Below are positions 34,189 to 44,888 of a stretch of 64,000 nt of DNA, piece after piece. Made by a program: the position numbers and the translations under genes. The notes beneath the pieces were generated by a model. That model did no database searches and was not told where the DNA came from. It saw nothing but the letters and a program-made list of their open reading frames with translations. The stretch's first letter is position 1, and every line of letters starts with the position of its first letter. Origin of the DNA: Macrophomina tecta (Eukaryota > Ascomycota > Dothideomycetes > Botryosphaeriales > Botryosphaeriaceae); NCBI GenBank assembly GCA_024180945.1, contig JAKSGN010000023.1:558001-622000 (forward strand), read 5' to 3'.

Positions 34189-36379
34189 AGCTGGGGCTCT
34201 CGGAGGTTCGAGCGGCGGAATGGACAAAGAGGCCTGCAAAAGAGCGAGATGATGAGGCTACCACTAGAAAAAAAAAAAAAAAAAACAAAACACATAACAG
34301 TGTGTGGCCACGTGATCCAGACGGTTCCAGCAAGGGCTTCAGCGGCACACCTTCGCGTAATCCTCGCTACATATATGTGACTGTCGATCTGTGCCATGGC
34401 CAATCAGCAGTCCATACGAGTTTGTCTACATGAGATGAGCCGCCCCACAGTGTTGGCCCGCCAGAAATGGGTCGGGGGTGTGTGGACCACAGTTTGTGCA
34501 GCCTGCACGACGTACATAGTAATTCTGGCCTGGTAAGTACTCGGATGAGATGGATCCCACCAAGCGCTCGTTACACACGCTGATGAGTTGTCTCCAGCGG
34601 TCGTGGCTGCGGGCAGCCATGCAGCTTTCAGTGCCGGTATCTTTTCCTATTGGACCGTCGATCATTATTGGTATGACTTAATCGCGCATAATACGAGATA
34701 ACAGCAAAGAAATGCGGGAAATGCGAGGAACGGGGGAAATGGGAGAAAGGCCGGAAGCGATGGTCGTCCGAGTGGACCCACTCAAGCTACGGACCAGGCG
34801 CTGGAAGACGTGACATCTCCGGCCCCTGTCTACGGAACGCCCCGGTGCATACCGCAGAATCAATCCCTACTGGATGGTAAAGCCCTAGTGGGGCGCTTGA
34901 ATCGCCTGCGGGAACGGCGGGATATGGAAGAATTGCCCAAGGGGACGTCATCCAAGCCGAGCCATCCCGGCCATGGACCTCTTGCAACCAATCGCCAGAG
35001 CGAAGGAAGGCCCCTGATCCTGTCATGCAGAGGAAGGCGCCTAGATCCTTGGATAGACTGCGGGCGATCGCGTCTCTAACCCAACGTGCGTTGTACCGGT
35101 GGGTTTCACTGCCGACCCGCCCATTGTATGGTCCCTGTTCATCCGAGCTTTCCTGTTAACGCGTGACCGATTTCGCGGATGACAGGACATATCGGCGAGG
35201 AATGCAAAATGGGGTTGCTATTATACCGCGCAAAACCCCTGTTCTCCCCTGCGCTGCCATCAATGAGCTCCCAAATACGAGTGTGCTCGCGTTAGGAGAT
35301 ATCACTTTCGTGCATCGCTTCATAGAGATTATCGCAGAACGCCTCTTGGTCTGCCATACTGCTCGTGTCCGCAAATGCTTGGGACAGACGTAGGACTTCT
35401 GATGTGATCTGCATGGCTGTATTCGCGGGGAGTATCGGCGAGTACTTAATTTTGCCCGTAGTCTTCGCCGAGGTGACAGGATCCTCACGAAGTTGAATAG
35501 CTCCCTGCTCACAGATAGGCCCCGGCCATGCGTTAGTGGTGTTCGATCCACCCAATCCCGCGTAAGTGTTTAGCAGAGGAAAGGTGGGGCGTAAAGGTCG
35601 ATGTGTAGTTATGCGGTGAAGGAACGGCAGTAATCTAGTAGCAGCATTACCTTCTGACTCGACAATGACACAACAGCAGGTCTTCCAATAGGATGGGAGT
35701 GCCTCTTGAATGCCACATGCGGTCAATTCCGAAGCCGGGATGACCATCCTCCGAGTGCACGCGAGCGAACATCCGCAGCAGTCCTCATGTGGCACTGTCA
35801 CAGTTATCCAAAGTGTGGAGACGAAGGATAATGACCTGGGGCTGGTAAAAACGAGGACAGGTGTCAAGTCAATACAGACGCCCAGTCCATAATTGGTCTG
35901 TGTACCGAAAGCCTTTCAGCTCTTCACCCGTGCCGAAATCCTTCGTCCACAGAGCTTCAAGGGATGTGGAATAGACTGAAGCAGCAACCAGGGCCTTCTG
36001 ATGATGACTGGGCCTTAATCCACCAGCACTGAATGTACATTCCCTTTGAGAACAGAAAAATCTCACCGCGAGCAACTTTGCTATTCCCCAACCTCCTTCG
36101 ATTCCCCTTCTCGGTTTGGGGAGTGTTTTGCACTTCTCATTCACTGAATGACACCTTCCAAGAGCCTGCGGTGATTCGGCGTCCCTGTCGTCCACCAACC
36201 ATGCTGGCACGACCCCTGTCATGAAGTCTTCTACGGTCGTCACGCCCCGATCCTAGAGCATTGGCTACTTGCAGAAGACTTCACGTGCTGACAAAGGCTG
36301 TGCCGCACATCACATTAATATATAAGGCTCAAGATTCCATAGCTACACGAAGTGACATAACCGCTGCGAAAATCTCAGC
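34189..36379. other. Unassigned region with minus-strand reading frames
   Basis: An A17 run lies at about 34269-34286. Between 35292 and 36243, two adjacent minus-strand frames (36243-35869 and 35867-35292) look mildly protein-like (LRLSQAFADTSSMADQEAF, DQEAFCDNLYEAM). They lack a convincing splice model, ATG or family. Plus frames are shorter. Confidence 0.3.
36318..36326 (+). promoter_or_regulatory. TATA box of the 36.4 kb gene
   Basis: TATATAAG about 55 bp before ATG 36380. Confidence 0.5.
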
Positions 36380-37217
36380 ATGGCAACTCTCGAGCCCGTC
36401 AATCGTAAGGAAACTCCATTCCCCTTTTTAGGAGAAAGAACGGCCACGCCACAAAGCGACCTGGCTTTTGTTTTGGGAGATGATCGATGGCCTGCTTGTA
36501 TTTCACGATCGCAACCCACTCTTAAACAGCCACAGCCTGTGTCCGGGCAAAGCCCAAGCTTCATGTATGCTCCTGGCGGTACGTTGCGTTGCTTTCTCCC
36601 AAATATCGATCTGAAATGTCTAATAGACCTTAGGTTCTAACCATGGCTGGTCCGATGTCCCCTTGGAGACCACCGACTGGCCCGACGTCTCCTCGGAAAC
36701 CATGGAATCGTCCGATGTCTGCTGGGAGTTTACCGACTCGTCTGGTGTCCGCTGGGAGATTACTGGCTCTCGCCTGAGTAAGTACTCCTATGGACTGACA
36801 TTGGACTTTGCTTACAGGGTAGATTCCGGTCAATCCGCTGGCACAGTTGTCCTCACGACGAGCAAAGTGAACTATTCCGGCACACAACCGGTGTCCCCAC
36901 CGCTTCCGGTACACGACATTGTCGTCGGTATACGCTGCCGCAAACATAACGGTGTCATGCAGTACCAGACGACGAGGGCACACGTGGAGAGCAGATTTTA
37001 TTCCCCGATATTTTGGTCTTTACTGGAAGAAGATGGAATGCACAGCTACACTGTGTGCAGCACTTGGCAGGACAACTGGCTTGATTTCGGTGCAGCGGAG
37101 TTCCCTGACGCCATCAAGGCGTACTTGCGAACAAAAGGATTTGGAGGGCTTTTTTCTTCAATTACCAAGGGAGAGGATCTCCCGTTCCCAGTTGGAGATG
37201 GTATCTGGAATATTTAA
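36380..37217 (+). CDS. Two-exon orphan protein
   Basis: The exons are 36380-36578 and 36634-37217, with a 55-bp intron (GTACGT donor, CTAAT branch point) joining GGC-G to GT, to give 260 aa. The N-terminus is polar and Pro-rich. Exon 2 opens with acidic Trp-containing phrases (DWPDVSSETMESSDVCWEF), then a globular part (YSYGLTLDFAYRVDSGQSAG, VVLTTSKVNY, WQDNWLDFGAAEFPDAIKAY). No signal peptide, membrane segment or known domain was found. It shares gene plan (TATA box, early phase-1 intron) with the 39.4 and 41.1 kb genes. Confidence 0.55.
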
Positions 37218-38537
37218 AACAGCAGTTCTATAAAACTAAAGAGCCGGAAGCGTGGCTTTCGTTCATCTCTCCGCTCTATCTCCTATTCATTTTGCTAGCA
37301 CACATCAACTATACTACTGCAACCTTCAATGTCTCACATTAGCGCGAGTTTAACGTAGACTAGAGTGTCCCCGTCTACCGTTAACATCTATTTGTTGTTG
37401 TCACATCTGCACGACCACTGCTCCCCTTGCCATCGTAGAGCCTCTCGACGATGCGGCAGAAACTCGTCGCTGTGCGCACGATATTTGGATCCACTGGCGC
37501 ACAGCGGCTCGGGCTCTGTAAGTAGGGTGGGAAAAAGGCAAGACTAAGATGATTGAAGCAGCAGCGGGGGATGTTGCTGCACGTTCAAGTGAAGTAGTCG
37601 AGGTGAGCCTGGCCAGAGTTGGCAGCACAGCGGCCATTCCTGCCGCGTCAAGATCAGCCGAGCCAGATGTATGCACACCTTCTTCGGGATTAGTCCCGGG
37701 AGGGGAAAGACCAGAATCACAGCTAGACGCGGCTGGCACCGTGTAGATCCTTCATCGTCAGGCGGGAGGGCCATGGAGTCGAGTGGGGTCAACAACCACG
37801 GGCAAAGATGTCACCAAGACCCACACCTCACCTCCTTCAACTCCCTGGTTCCCGTATCGAGTACCTGCCACAGTTTCATGCAATCAATCCCACCCCCCAT
37901 CGCGTAAGCGTGCTAAAGTGGGCGACAACTCATCCTTGCAAGTCAGTTCATGCCTGCAAAGCCGGATGGGCTGTTATCCTCTGTGCGCTGGCGTCCTCTT
38001 CATGCACGCCACGGCAGGCCTAGTGACATGGAGCTCTGGCAAGCGCCGAAGCAGCTCTCGTGACTGTATAAGGATGAGTGGCATTCCGATACGCGGCGCG
38101 TAGCACGCTGCGGGGCATCGGAAGGAGCGGACTAGTATTATACGCACAACATTCTCCACTACCAAATATCGGCTAGAAACCTCTGGTGTACATATTCCCG
38201 TGTTCATTCTGGTTTGTCGGCACTTTCACCATCTCTAAGGGAAACCCGTCGGTGGTGCTCTTAACACCTCCGGGGCAGTCGGACACTTGCGGCATAGTTA
38301 CTCTCACTTCGTCGATCATTTCGTATAGTTATGGACATCAGCGTTTCTTCATATGTCTATAGCATAAGGTCCTTAGGTTCCTGGCTCATTAAAATTTTCC
38401 TCTCTCCCTCTAACCAGTTCCATCATCATCGAGGAGGCCGGAAATGTACATGACTCTCTACTCAACAAAGGGCATAACTGCGGTCATCCAGCGATCAAGC
38501 GTCAGTCTCCACCCGAGATCTTCAATTTCAATCGCAG
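37218..38537. other. No confident gene
   Basis: Short overlapping frames lie between 37365 and 38207. A GTAAGT donor at about 37518 follows a short open stretch, but no acceptor and continuation could be assigned. No repeats were recognised. Confidence 0.35.
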
Positions 38538-38708
38538 TTATTTACCTTTGATAACCTTGCATTGGGGTTGTCTATGATCTCTTGGCGGCTTGGGCGTGCC
38601 CGTGGTATCATATCCGCCACGGCCTTGGTCGGGCTCCGGCGAATTAAGCTGGTGGCTAGTCAGTGAGTAATTGAACATCGTCCGGAGAGTACTGACGGGT
38701 TTTGTCAT
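38538..38708 (-). CDS. Possible short orphan protein
   Basis: A minus-strand frame with ATG 38708 encodes about 56 aa (MTKPVSTLRTMFNYSL, then GGYDTTGTPKPPRD). A TATAAATAT box lies about 85 bp upstream on that strand (about 38790), and a GTAAAT donor overlaps the stop. It fits the local plan of small TATA-driven genes, but it is too short to be sure of. Confidence 0.25.
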   Translation of the reverse strand: MTKPVSTLRTMFNYSLTSHQLNSPEPDQGRGGYDTTGTPKPPRDHRQPQCKVIKGK

Positions 38709-38929
38709 GCTTTTGCGTAGATTGGTCCAGCTGTAGCCCGATTTTTGAGGCCCTGAGGTGCCTGTCAAACCGCGATATCAGATATGAAAGGTACATATTT
38801 ATACTTAAGGCACATCTACTCAAAGGAGTCACAGCAAGCTGAGTTCTCTTGTGATTGGATAGCGTGCCAGAGCGGATGCCGCGTCTAGCTAGCGCCAGGC
38901 GGCTTTGCTGCAACACCCTCTTCATCACC

Positions 38930-39350
38930 TATGCTGGGAGCTAAGCCATGATCTCCAATCGACAGGGCCAGGCGTGGCCTATGGAACGCTATGGCACGCG
39001 GAGATGTGAGAAGGAGCCCACGCCGCAAATGTGGTCCGAGGACAGGGGGAGCTAAACTGGCTGCATGAGAGGCAACACGAAATCCTTACCCTGCTCTACG
39101 AGGGGCACGTCAATTAATGTTGGCCCATGCTGGCGCTTCCCGCGGGATCGAGGCTGGCGTCCCGCCCCACTCTCCCTGTCAATCTACAGCCAGCCAGAGT
39201 CATTTTGGGGAACGCGTATTGTATCATCCTTGCACTGCAAGCAGCTTCCGCTCTTCGTGCTCGCGAAATTGGCTCTACAGTTTCCTTCACGCGAGCAGAA
39301 ATTACGCGGCTGCGATGCTCGGAACAGGGCGCGCTCCCACGTCGAGGCGA
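38930..39350. other. No gene seen
   Basis: GC-moderate spacer upstream of the 39.4 kb gene; overlapping short frames on both strands only. Confidence 0.4.
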
Positions 39351-39351
39351 C

Positions 39352-39358
39352 ATATAAG
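39352..39358 (+). promoter_or_regulatory. TATA box of the 39.4 kb gene
   Basis: ATATAAG about 80 bp before ATG 39434, followed by a pyrimidine-rich leader. Confidence 0.5.
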
Positions 39359-39433
39359 CGCCCAGTTCCTGTGCATACTTCACATCAAGCTTCCGCGCCC
39401 AACACCCCAGCAAACACCGAGCTGCAAGCAGAC

Positions 39434-40265
39434 ATGATGAACCCTGCGGCCCCCAAGACCGATGAATATCAAATCAGGGGCAGTAATGCGCATGGTAAGT
39501 CTCCATGCTGGCCCTCTGCTTCTTTATGACTTAAGGTGTCCGGTAGAAAGTTTCGATCGCCATCTGCAGCGGGAATTCTCCTGGTTCAATCTCCAAGCAA
39601 AGGACGAAAATGATGGGACTACCCTAGAGGAGGCCTCGGCAAACGGCGAGTCAGACCACGACGCGGAGGTCCAATATGGGGCCAGGGCCCACCATGATTC
39701 CGATCGTCTGCCAGAGAAATGGTGCGTTGAAGCTGAGAGGGAGACCCCTGAGCCGGAGGGGTATCAGCACGGTACGTCCATCGGGTTCAAGCGTGGGTTA
39801 TCTACTTATGTGGATATAGGCTTTCCGAACGCCGCGGCCAAAGCACGTAGATTTATACAGGAAATTCGATGCCAAGATCCCTTAGCGGATTATACAAATG
39901 CGCAAGAGGGCTCGTATGATAAGCCTAATGAAAAGTTAGATATTGTCTGCAGCCTCGACATGCGCTTAGACCCATGGGAGAGATCGCCGATGTATCGGAA
40001 GAAAGTACTCGAGGTCAAGTCTGTCCCTCCTCGAAACCTCCGCGGCGAGTTGGAAAACGAGTGCGTCCATGCGGTCTTTTACGGTGATGAGGAAGTAAGT
40101 GGGGGAGGTCTCCAGTTGTATCCTTTTACTGAGACTTCGAAGGATTTCATGGTAGTAATAAGCGGCAAGTGGTCTGACTGGATGCCCATGAAGGGCGCGG
40201 GCTATGGACTCGACAAGGCCTCATACGTCTTCTATCAGACGAAATTGACTTTGCTGGTGGAATAA
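39434..40265 (+). CDS. Two-exon orphan protein, acidic
   Basis: The exons are 39434-39494 and 39547-40265, joined in phase 1 across a 52-bp intron, to give 259 aa (MMNPAAPKTDEYQIRGSNAH, then ESFDRHLQREFSWFN). The central part is acidic. The C-terminal part looks globular (YVDIGFPNAAAKARRFIQEI, RLDPWERSPMYRKKVLEVKS, FYGDEEVSGGGLQLYPF). No known domain, signal peptide or membrane segment is recognised. Confidence 0.55.
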
Positions 40266-41030
40266 GGGCTGCGGAATGTGTAATACAATTTTATAGGATG
40301 TGTTTCTGTCATCATTTTTTGCGCCATATGCATTGAACTAGTATTGTTGCGAGGTGAAGCCAAGCTGAGAGGTGGTCCCGTATGGCAGGCGCCTGGGAAA
40401 CAGTGGCTGAACCGAGCTGACGCTCTGCCTTTGACCTTGCAATCCTGAACAGGTAAGGCAACTGACAGCGCCTTGTCGACAGCTGGCTTCGGCCACCAAC
40501 GTGCTCCAGATGGAAACCACTTGCCTCCGGAGTCCGATGCGCCAGCATACCGCTTCGGTACGTGAACCCCAGGCTGGAACACCCGCAGCGCGCATACCGT
40601 AAGCCTGGTGCATCTGTGGGGCACCTCGGCGCTGAAGGAGCGGCTTCCGCTTCGCGTCCTCGAACGGGGGCCTCCTGCATGGCACAGGGGGCTTCGGGCG
40701 CGAGGTGCCACCCCGCGAGACGGGGGCCAAAGAGCCATACGGGCACGACGGAGGGTAAACGTAGGGTGGCAAGTGGGTACTCATGCGAGAAGGCCTTGTG
40801 TGGGTGCGCTTGAATGGGCCGGGAAGCATCCAGCCTCGGCGCTGGTCCGACCACGCCGCATCAGTGCTGCCGCGTCTTCCCTGCCCGGTCTCGTCTTCAC
40901 ACCGCATCACGTTGTGAGGCATGGGGCGGAGTTTCGGCGAGAATACAGCTCTGGCACATCAATGGAATGATTACGCGGATGCGATGCTCTGACGATTGTA
41001 CGTGACGTGTCAGTTTGGGCATATAAAGGG
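40266..41030. other. GC-rich spacer with overlapping antiparallel frames
   Basis: Frames of up to 194 codons run on both strands over 40235-40970. They look like GC-driven artefacts: high Arg/Pro, no domain, and mutual overlap. Confidence 0.4.
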
Positions 41031-41038
41031 CCCATTGG
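41031..41038 (+). promoter_or_regulatory. TATA box of the 41.1 kb gene
   Basis: ATATAAAG about 90 bp before ATG 41125, followed by a CCAAC/CTTCC-rich leader. Confidence 0.6.
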
Positions 41039-41124
41039 AAGCACCCGTCAGACCAATACCCAACATCCTTCGATCACACTCCAACTTCCAACCTCGTCTC
41101 CTCAAGATCATTCAAGCCTTCGCA

Positions 41125-42515
41125 ATGGATTCTTGTGCCAATTGTGCAACTGCTCCTTGTCTTCCCGACTGTAGCACTATGCATGCTACTCCCAGTCCCG
41201 AGAACTCTCCAGTGGGTTCGCCCGCGGTTCCCGAGGGTTCGTCTGAGGAGGGAAATCCACTCACAAGTGCGTCGTTTACCATTTACTGCTTTCGTTTTGA
41301 AGAAGAGCTTACGCGTTGTGTCCTACCCAGGTACAAGAGAGGCTGAAGAGCATCTACCTGAGACCATGAGGACTTGTCCAGTGGAAGTTGACTTTCAGGA
41401 AGCTGCGTACACTCTACGTTATCATGGAATGGACTGCTTTCGAAGTATTCTGTACAAAGGACAGGAGGTCCCGCATCTCCCAATAATCAAAGATTTGTTC
41501 ACTCTCGTGGATTACTTAATCGAAGGAGGCCCGGAAGATAGTACGAAGAGCCTTTCCGACCTGAAGTGGACCCCACATCCGGAAAGGTGGAGAGAAGTGT
41601 ATCCAAGCTTGGATCCCGAGGAGCTTCAAGACGAGAGAGGGCGTGAATGTCTATCTGGAATAGGTATGTTCACGCACGCGGTCAACGAGCCCAGTACTAA
41701 TTTTTGTTCTTTGGGCGATCAGGCCAGCCTAGGGCTAGAGAAGCGATACCGTTTGCAGCTGAGGCACGTGAGAGAGAGCATGGACCAGACAGTATGTATC
41801 CAGAGATCGGGCATTGCTCAGGACCCACGCTTATGAAGAAACAACTTCAGAGGTGCCCTCCAACCCATTGAGACCTGATCGCCGTCGATCAGTCACGACT
41901 GAGCTCGATCCAGAAATTTATCGACTTACAGAGGTCACTGTGCCTCTCCATGAGTTCGGTAGTTTCTGGAACAAGTACCATGGTGATATACTTGTGATCA
42001 AAGATGGGTGTGCTGAGTACCGTGGTAACACGCTCTCTCAAGTGGCGGGCTATTTCGAGTCACTTGGAGTACTGCTCTACTGGCGCCGTACGTGTTCTGC
42101 GTGTTCTCGAATCGCGCTCCCGGCCGAATTACCATCAGACCTTCAAATCATTACACTGGCCGTACGTGAAGGAACCGGAGGGGAAGAGGAGAATGAGGCG
42201 GGTTCCGAAGAGATTCGTGCTGATGCAAGCAATTCCTTGGGGCCTCCGGACCAAGACCTGCATGAGGAAGTCTCAGAACATCCTGACCTTGAAGAACACA
42301 CTAACCTCGCTCGTTCTATCCGGAATCGAGGGACGCAACGCCCCGGCCGTGAAGAGAACGACGGTGTGAAAGAAAATCTGGATGGTCCGGTAAAATCAAG
42401 GAAGCGAAATTGGGATGGACCGGGCTCTGAACACCACGTGAAGAGAAGTCGAAGAAGTCTAAGGTTGAAAGGCTCATCTGCAGACTCTCCGCTTGACCTT
42501 ACTGGTGATTTTTGA
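41125..42515 (+). CDS. Four-exon orphan protein, basic C-terminus
   Basis: The exons are 41125-41266, 41331-41663, 41723-41791 and 41839-42515, all spliced in phase 1, to give 406 aa. The N-terminus is Cys/Pro-rich (MDSCANCATAPCLPDC). The middle looks globular (VEVDFQEAAYTLRYHGMDCF, IIKDLFTLVDYLIEGG). A conserved-looking patch, VPLHEFGSFWNKYHG, recalls FGQFWQKKH in the 2.1 kb gene. The C-terminus is acidic, then basic (KSRKRNWDG, KRSRRSLRLKG), consistent with nuclear localisation. The last acceptor could instead be about 12 nt downstream. Function is unknown. Confidence 0.55.
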
Positions 42516-42846
42516 TTTGGCCGGATGGGAACGATGTGGTCAGAAGATATGAGGTAGTCTCAAATTGATGCAAGATTTCTACTCTCTACCATTCGTCCTA
42601 TCCAAGGCAGTATCTTCGCAAGCATGTTACCAATACCTGAGATGATCGTGTGGTGGGCCCTGGCTTGATCGATGACTCCGGGCCTCAAGGGGCCCCCGGT
42701 CGTAGCATAGCCCCACGAGCAAGCGCCCGGTGGGTCCAGGCGATTGACAGGGGTGAGGCTACTCGCCGGACTGTTCGATTCCCGGATTCTGGAACGCATG
42801 CATCCAGAGAAAGGCCTGAGCCAGTATATTTAAAGGCAATGTGTCA
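42516..42846. other. Intergenic, repeat-flanking sequence
   Basis: GC-rich spacer after the 41.1 kb gene, leading into the repeat unit at 42847. The antisense frames have no domain. It may belong to the same repeat, but its match to the 27 kb copy beyond 27190 is too weak to call. Confidence 0.35.
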
Positions 42847-42975
42847 GACTTTGTGATGAGTAGAGAATGAATTGACGATGCTACTGAAGAGTGTAACGAG
42901 TGGTGGGGGAGGATCCCCTTTATACTACAGTGTCGGGCTAGTAAGCCGCGGATAGTCCTGTAACGCTTAATGTTT
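42847..42975 (-). repeat. Dispersed repeat, un-RIPped copy
   Basis: The reverse complement aligns without gaps to 27055-27184. This copy keeps the GC-rich state at all 13 differing sites. It ends immediately before the 43.0 kb gene. Confidence 0.85.
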
Positions 42976-43021
42976 GACACAATGTCTGGGTCAGACGCAG
43001 CCTCTCCAACAGATCAACAAA

Positions 43022-43348
43022 ATGCCACGCAACTCCTGCCAGAACCCAGCCCTTTACGCCAGGCTCGAGTGTATGAGAACTCCGCTCGTGCCTTTCTACC
43101 GTCTTCCAACCGGACCACCACACCCGCGTTTTCCCAAATCCATTCTGAACTTTTGGCTCCTAAGTGAGTCCGACATAGATAGCATCGCATGCTACTACTC
43201 GCAAACCGAGATGGACCAATATACATCCTCTTACCCGGTACGCATGTGCTGGGACGACCGGATATTCGCCCGCATGAGTAGGACAGAGAGGCTGTATATA
43301 AAACGGATGGAGCTTGGCAAATTTATCGGGCTTTGGAGTGAATGGTGA
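43022..43348 (+). CDS. Small conserved-looking orphan protein (SESDIDSIA/GKFIGL type)
   Basis: A single-exon frame is open from 42974; the chosen ATG 43022 gives about 108 aa (MPRNSCQNPALYARLE; the alternative ATG 42974 gives 124 aa). The C-terminal half (PKSILNFWLLSESDIDSIAC, YYSQTEMDQYTSSYP, RMCWDDRIFARM, LYIKRMELGKFIGLW) matches my recollection of a family of short fungal hypothetical proteins ending in an RRKxGRFIGL-like motif. Function is unknown. The upstream edge abuts the dispersed repeat, which may have supplied its promoter region. Confidence 0.5.
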   Translation: MPRNSCQNPALYARLECMRTPLVPFYRLPTGPPHPRFPKSILNFWLLSESDIDSIACYYSQTEMDQYTSSYPVRMCWDDRIFARMSRTERLYIKRMELGKFIGLWSEW

Positions 43349-43477
43349 AAAGCTTGTATTTTAATCTTCGTTATAAATGAGTCACTTTTATCTACCATGT
43401 ATCTTGCCCCTATTATCCCTTTAGAAGCCGATCAAGCCGGGTGCTGGCCATCAGGTCCTTCCATCCAATTTGGGCTG

Positions 43478-43870
43478 TCATATTAGCACATGGCGACATG
43501 GCACCTGATCTATAGACATACCTTGCCCTTTGCTGTTGATATCGCGAATAATGCGCATGAGGAGCTGGACTGCCACACGGCTCGCGATGGATTTAATACA
43601 AGGAAGCTTCTGACCTAGAAGCATTTTATTTGCGAGCTGTTCCAGCGTCGGAGCAGATTCCGTTTGTTCGACTTGGGTGATCTGTTGGCTATGGTGGCCC
43701 CCCTCGTTTTCCTTTCCGGCAATTCTTGACCGCTTGTTTGCGATGCGGCCCTCCAAGACGTGCTCCCTCAGTAACGCCAGCTGGGTTACCATCGCATCGT
43801 GACGATTGTTCTTAGCGGTCACGAGGTCATCGATTCGAGTAATAAAGTCGCCTTGTAACGTCAGTTGCAT
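43478..43870 (-). CDS. Helical orphan protein
   Basis: A single-exon minus-strand frame starts at ATG 43870 and encodes 130 aa. It is predicted to be mostly helical and charged (QGDFITRIDDLVTAKNNRHD, MVTQLALLREHVLEGRIANK, LANKMLLGQKLP, VAVQLLMRIIRDINSKG). A GTATGT donor lies just before the stop, so a short 3' exon may exist. No family is recognised. Confidence 0.45.
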   Translation of the reverse strand: MQLTLQGDFITRIDDLVTAKNNRHDAMVTQLALLREHVLEGRIANKRSRIAGKENEGGHHSQQITQVEQTESAPTLEQLANKMLLGQKLPCIKSIASRVAVQLLMRIIRDINSKGQGMSIDQVPCRHVLI

Positions 43871-44230
43871 CAAAATTAGGTGTCAGAACGCTTTGGTACT
43901 TGAAGGTGGCCTGTCCAGGTCAAAAGAACGCGCTCTCTTTCGCGAAACCATGCTGCTCGTTGAACACGATTGAGCTTTAGTTCTGGAGCTCCCGCAGAAG
44001 GGCAGCTCTATAAATATAACACCCGGCAGTCTTTCGCAAAAGGTTGCCAACACTCATAACGACAGTTGGATGTCAGTTACCGGGGTTCGGCCTTTGCACA
44101 GTGGCGGTCTCCCGCCTGTCGGCATGCGGCCGGAGCGACGCGGCGCTTGCGGGGGCGGGGCTGCACGGCGCTTGCGAGAGCGGCTAGCATGGGCGCCCTG
44201 CAAGTGCACTGCATAGGGGCGAGAGACAAG

Positions 44231-44240
44231 ATATAAATAT
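44231..44240 (+). promoter_or_regulatory. TATA box of the 44.4 kb gene
   Basis: ATATAAATAT about 130 bp before ATG 44370. Confidence 0.45.
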
Positions 44241-44369
44241 CCAAGCTGTCACTCACCTGAAGTATGATGGAGCATTTGTGCACCCTGTTTTTTCTTTCAA
44301 GAAGCACTGTCTACTCTTTCAGACGAGATCGAACGCCCCTCTCAAGCTGCTCACGTAGTCCTATCAAAT

Positions 44370-44888
44370 ATGGTTGTAAGTGATACGTTCGTTCTAAATC
44401 TATGAATAAATGGCCAATCGCGGCAGACAACTCGATCGCAGACATCGACGACACCAACCAACCCGTCGGCTCATCGTCATCCGAGCACGATGATATCCAG
44501 TCATCCGAGCACGGCTCCACTCACCCAAAATGTAGCCGAAACGCCGGCTATCCTGCCGCAGAACCATACGCATCCCCACGCGCCGCCTTCGGTCATCAGT
44601 CTGGGCTCGAGCCCCTCCCCGCCTGCCTCTCCAATGATGGAGGGGTCACGACGCGAAGACTTTGCGCCATCCCATCTCCTTCAGGAAAAAGAAAAATGGC
44701 ACTGCCGCTGCGACAATGCAGCTCTAGTAGTGAAGTATGAGGAGAGGATTGCTGCGTGCGAAGTGTTGCTGCATGAATTCCACCGCCACATTGTCGCTCA
44801 ACAGACAGAGTCGCAGTCTCTTCGCGCGGAGCTTGCTGCCCAGAGGCAATGGTGGGAAAGGCTTGCCCAGCTGTTCGCAGGTCGCTGA
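44370..44888 (+). CDS. Small coiled-coil protein with a two-codon first exon
   Basis: Exon 1 is ATG-GTT (44370-44375), followed by a 51-bp intron (GTAAGT donor, CAG acceptor at 44426) and exon 2 at 44427-44888, to give 155 aa. The N-terminal half is Ser/Thr/Pro/His-rich and disordered (TTRSQTSTTPTNPSAHRHPS). The C-terminal half is a helix with heptad pattern (ALVVKYEERIAACEVLLHEF, HRHIVAQQTESQSLRAELAA, then RQWWERLAQLFAGR). If the upstream ATG is not used, Met in STMISSH (44490) could start a shorter protein. Function is unknown; it is similar in plan to the 30.6 kb protein. Confidence 0.5.

Noticed and set aside
35292..36243. Two adjoining minus-strand frames of 124 and 191 codons
   Set aside because: No ATG for the second, no credible intron between them, and no family recognised; kept only as an unassigned region.
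40235..40970. Several frames of 80-194 codons on both strands
   Set aside because: They overlap one another in a GC-rich stretch, are Arg/Pro-rich, and lack domains, splice logic or promoter context.
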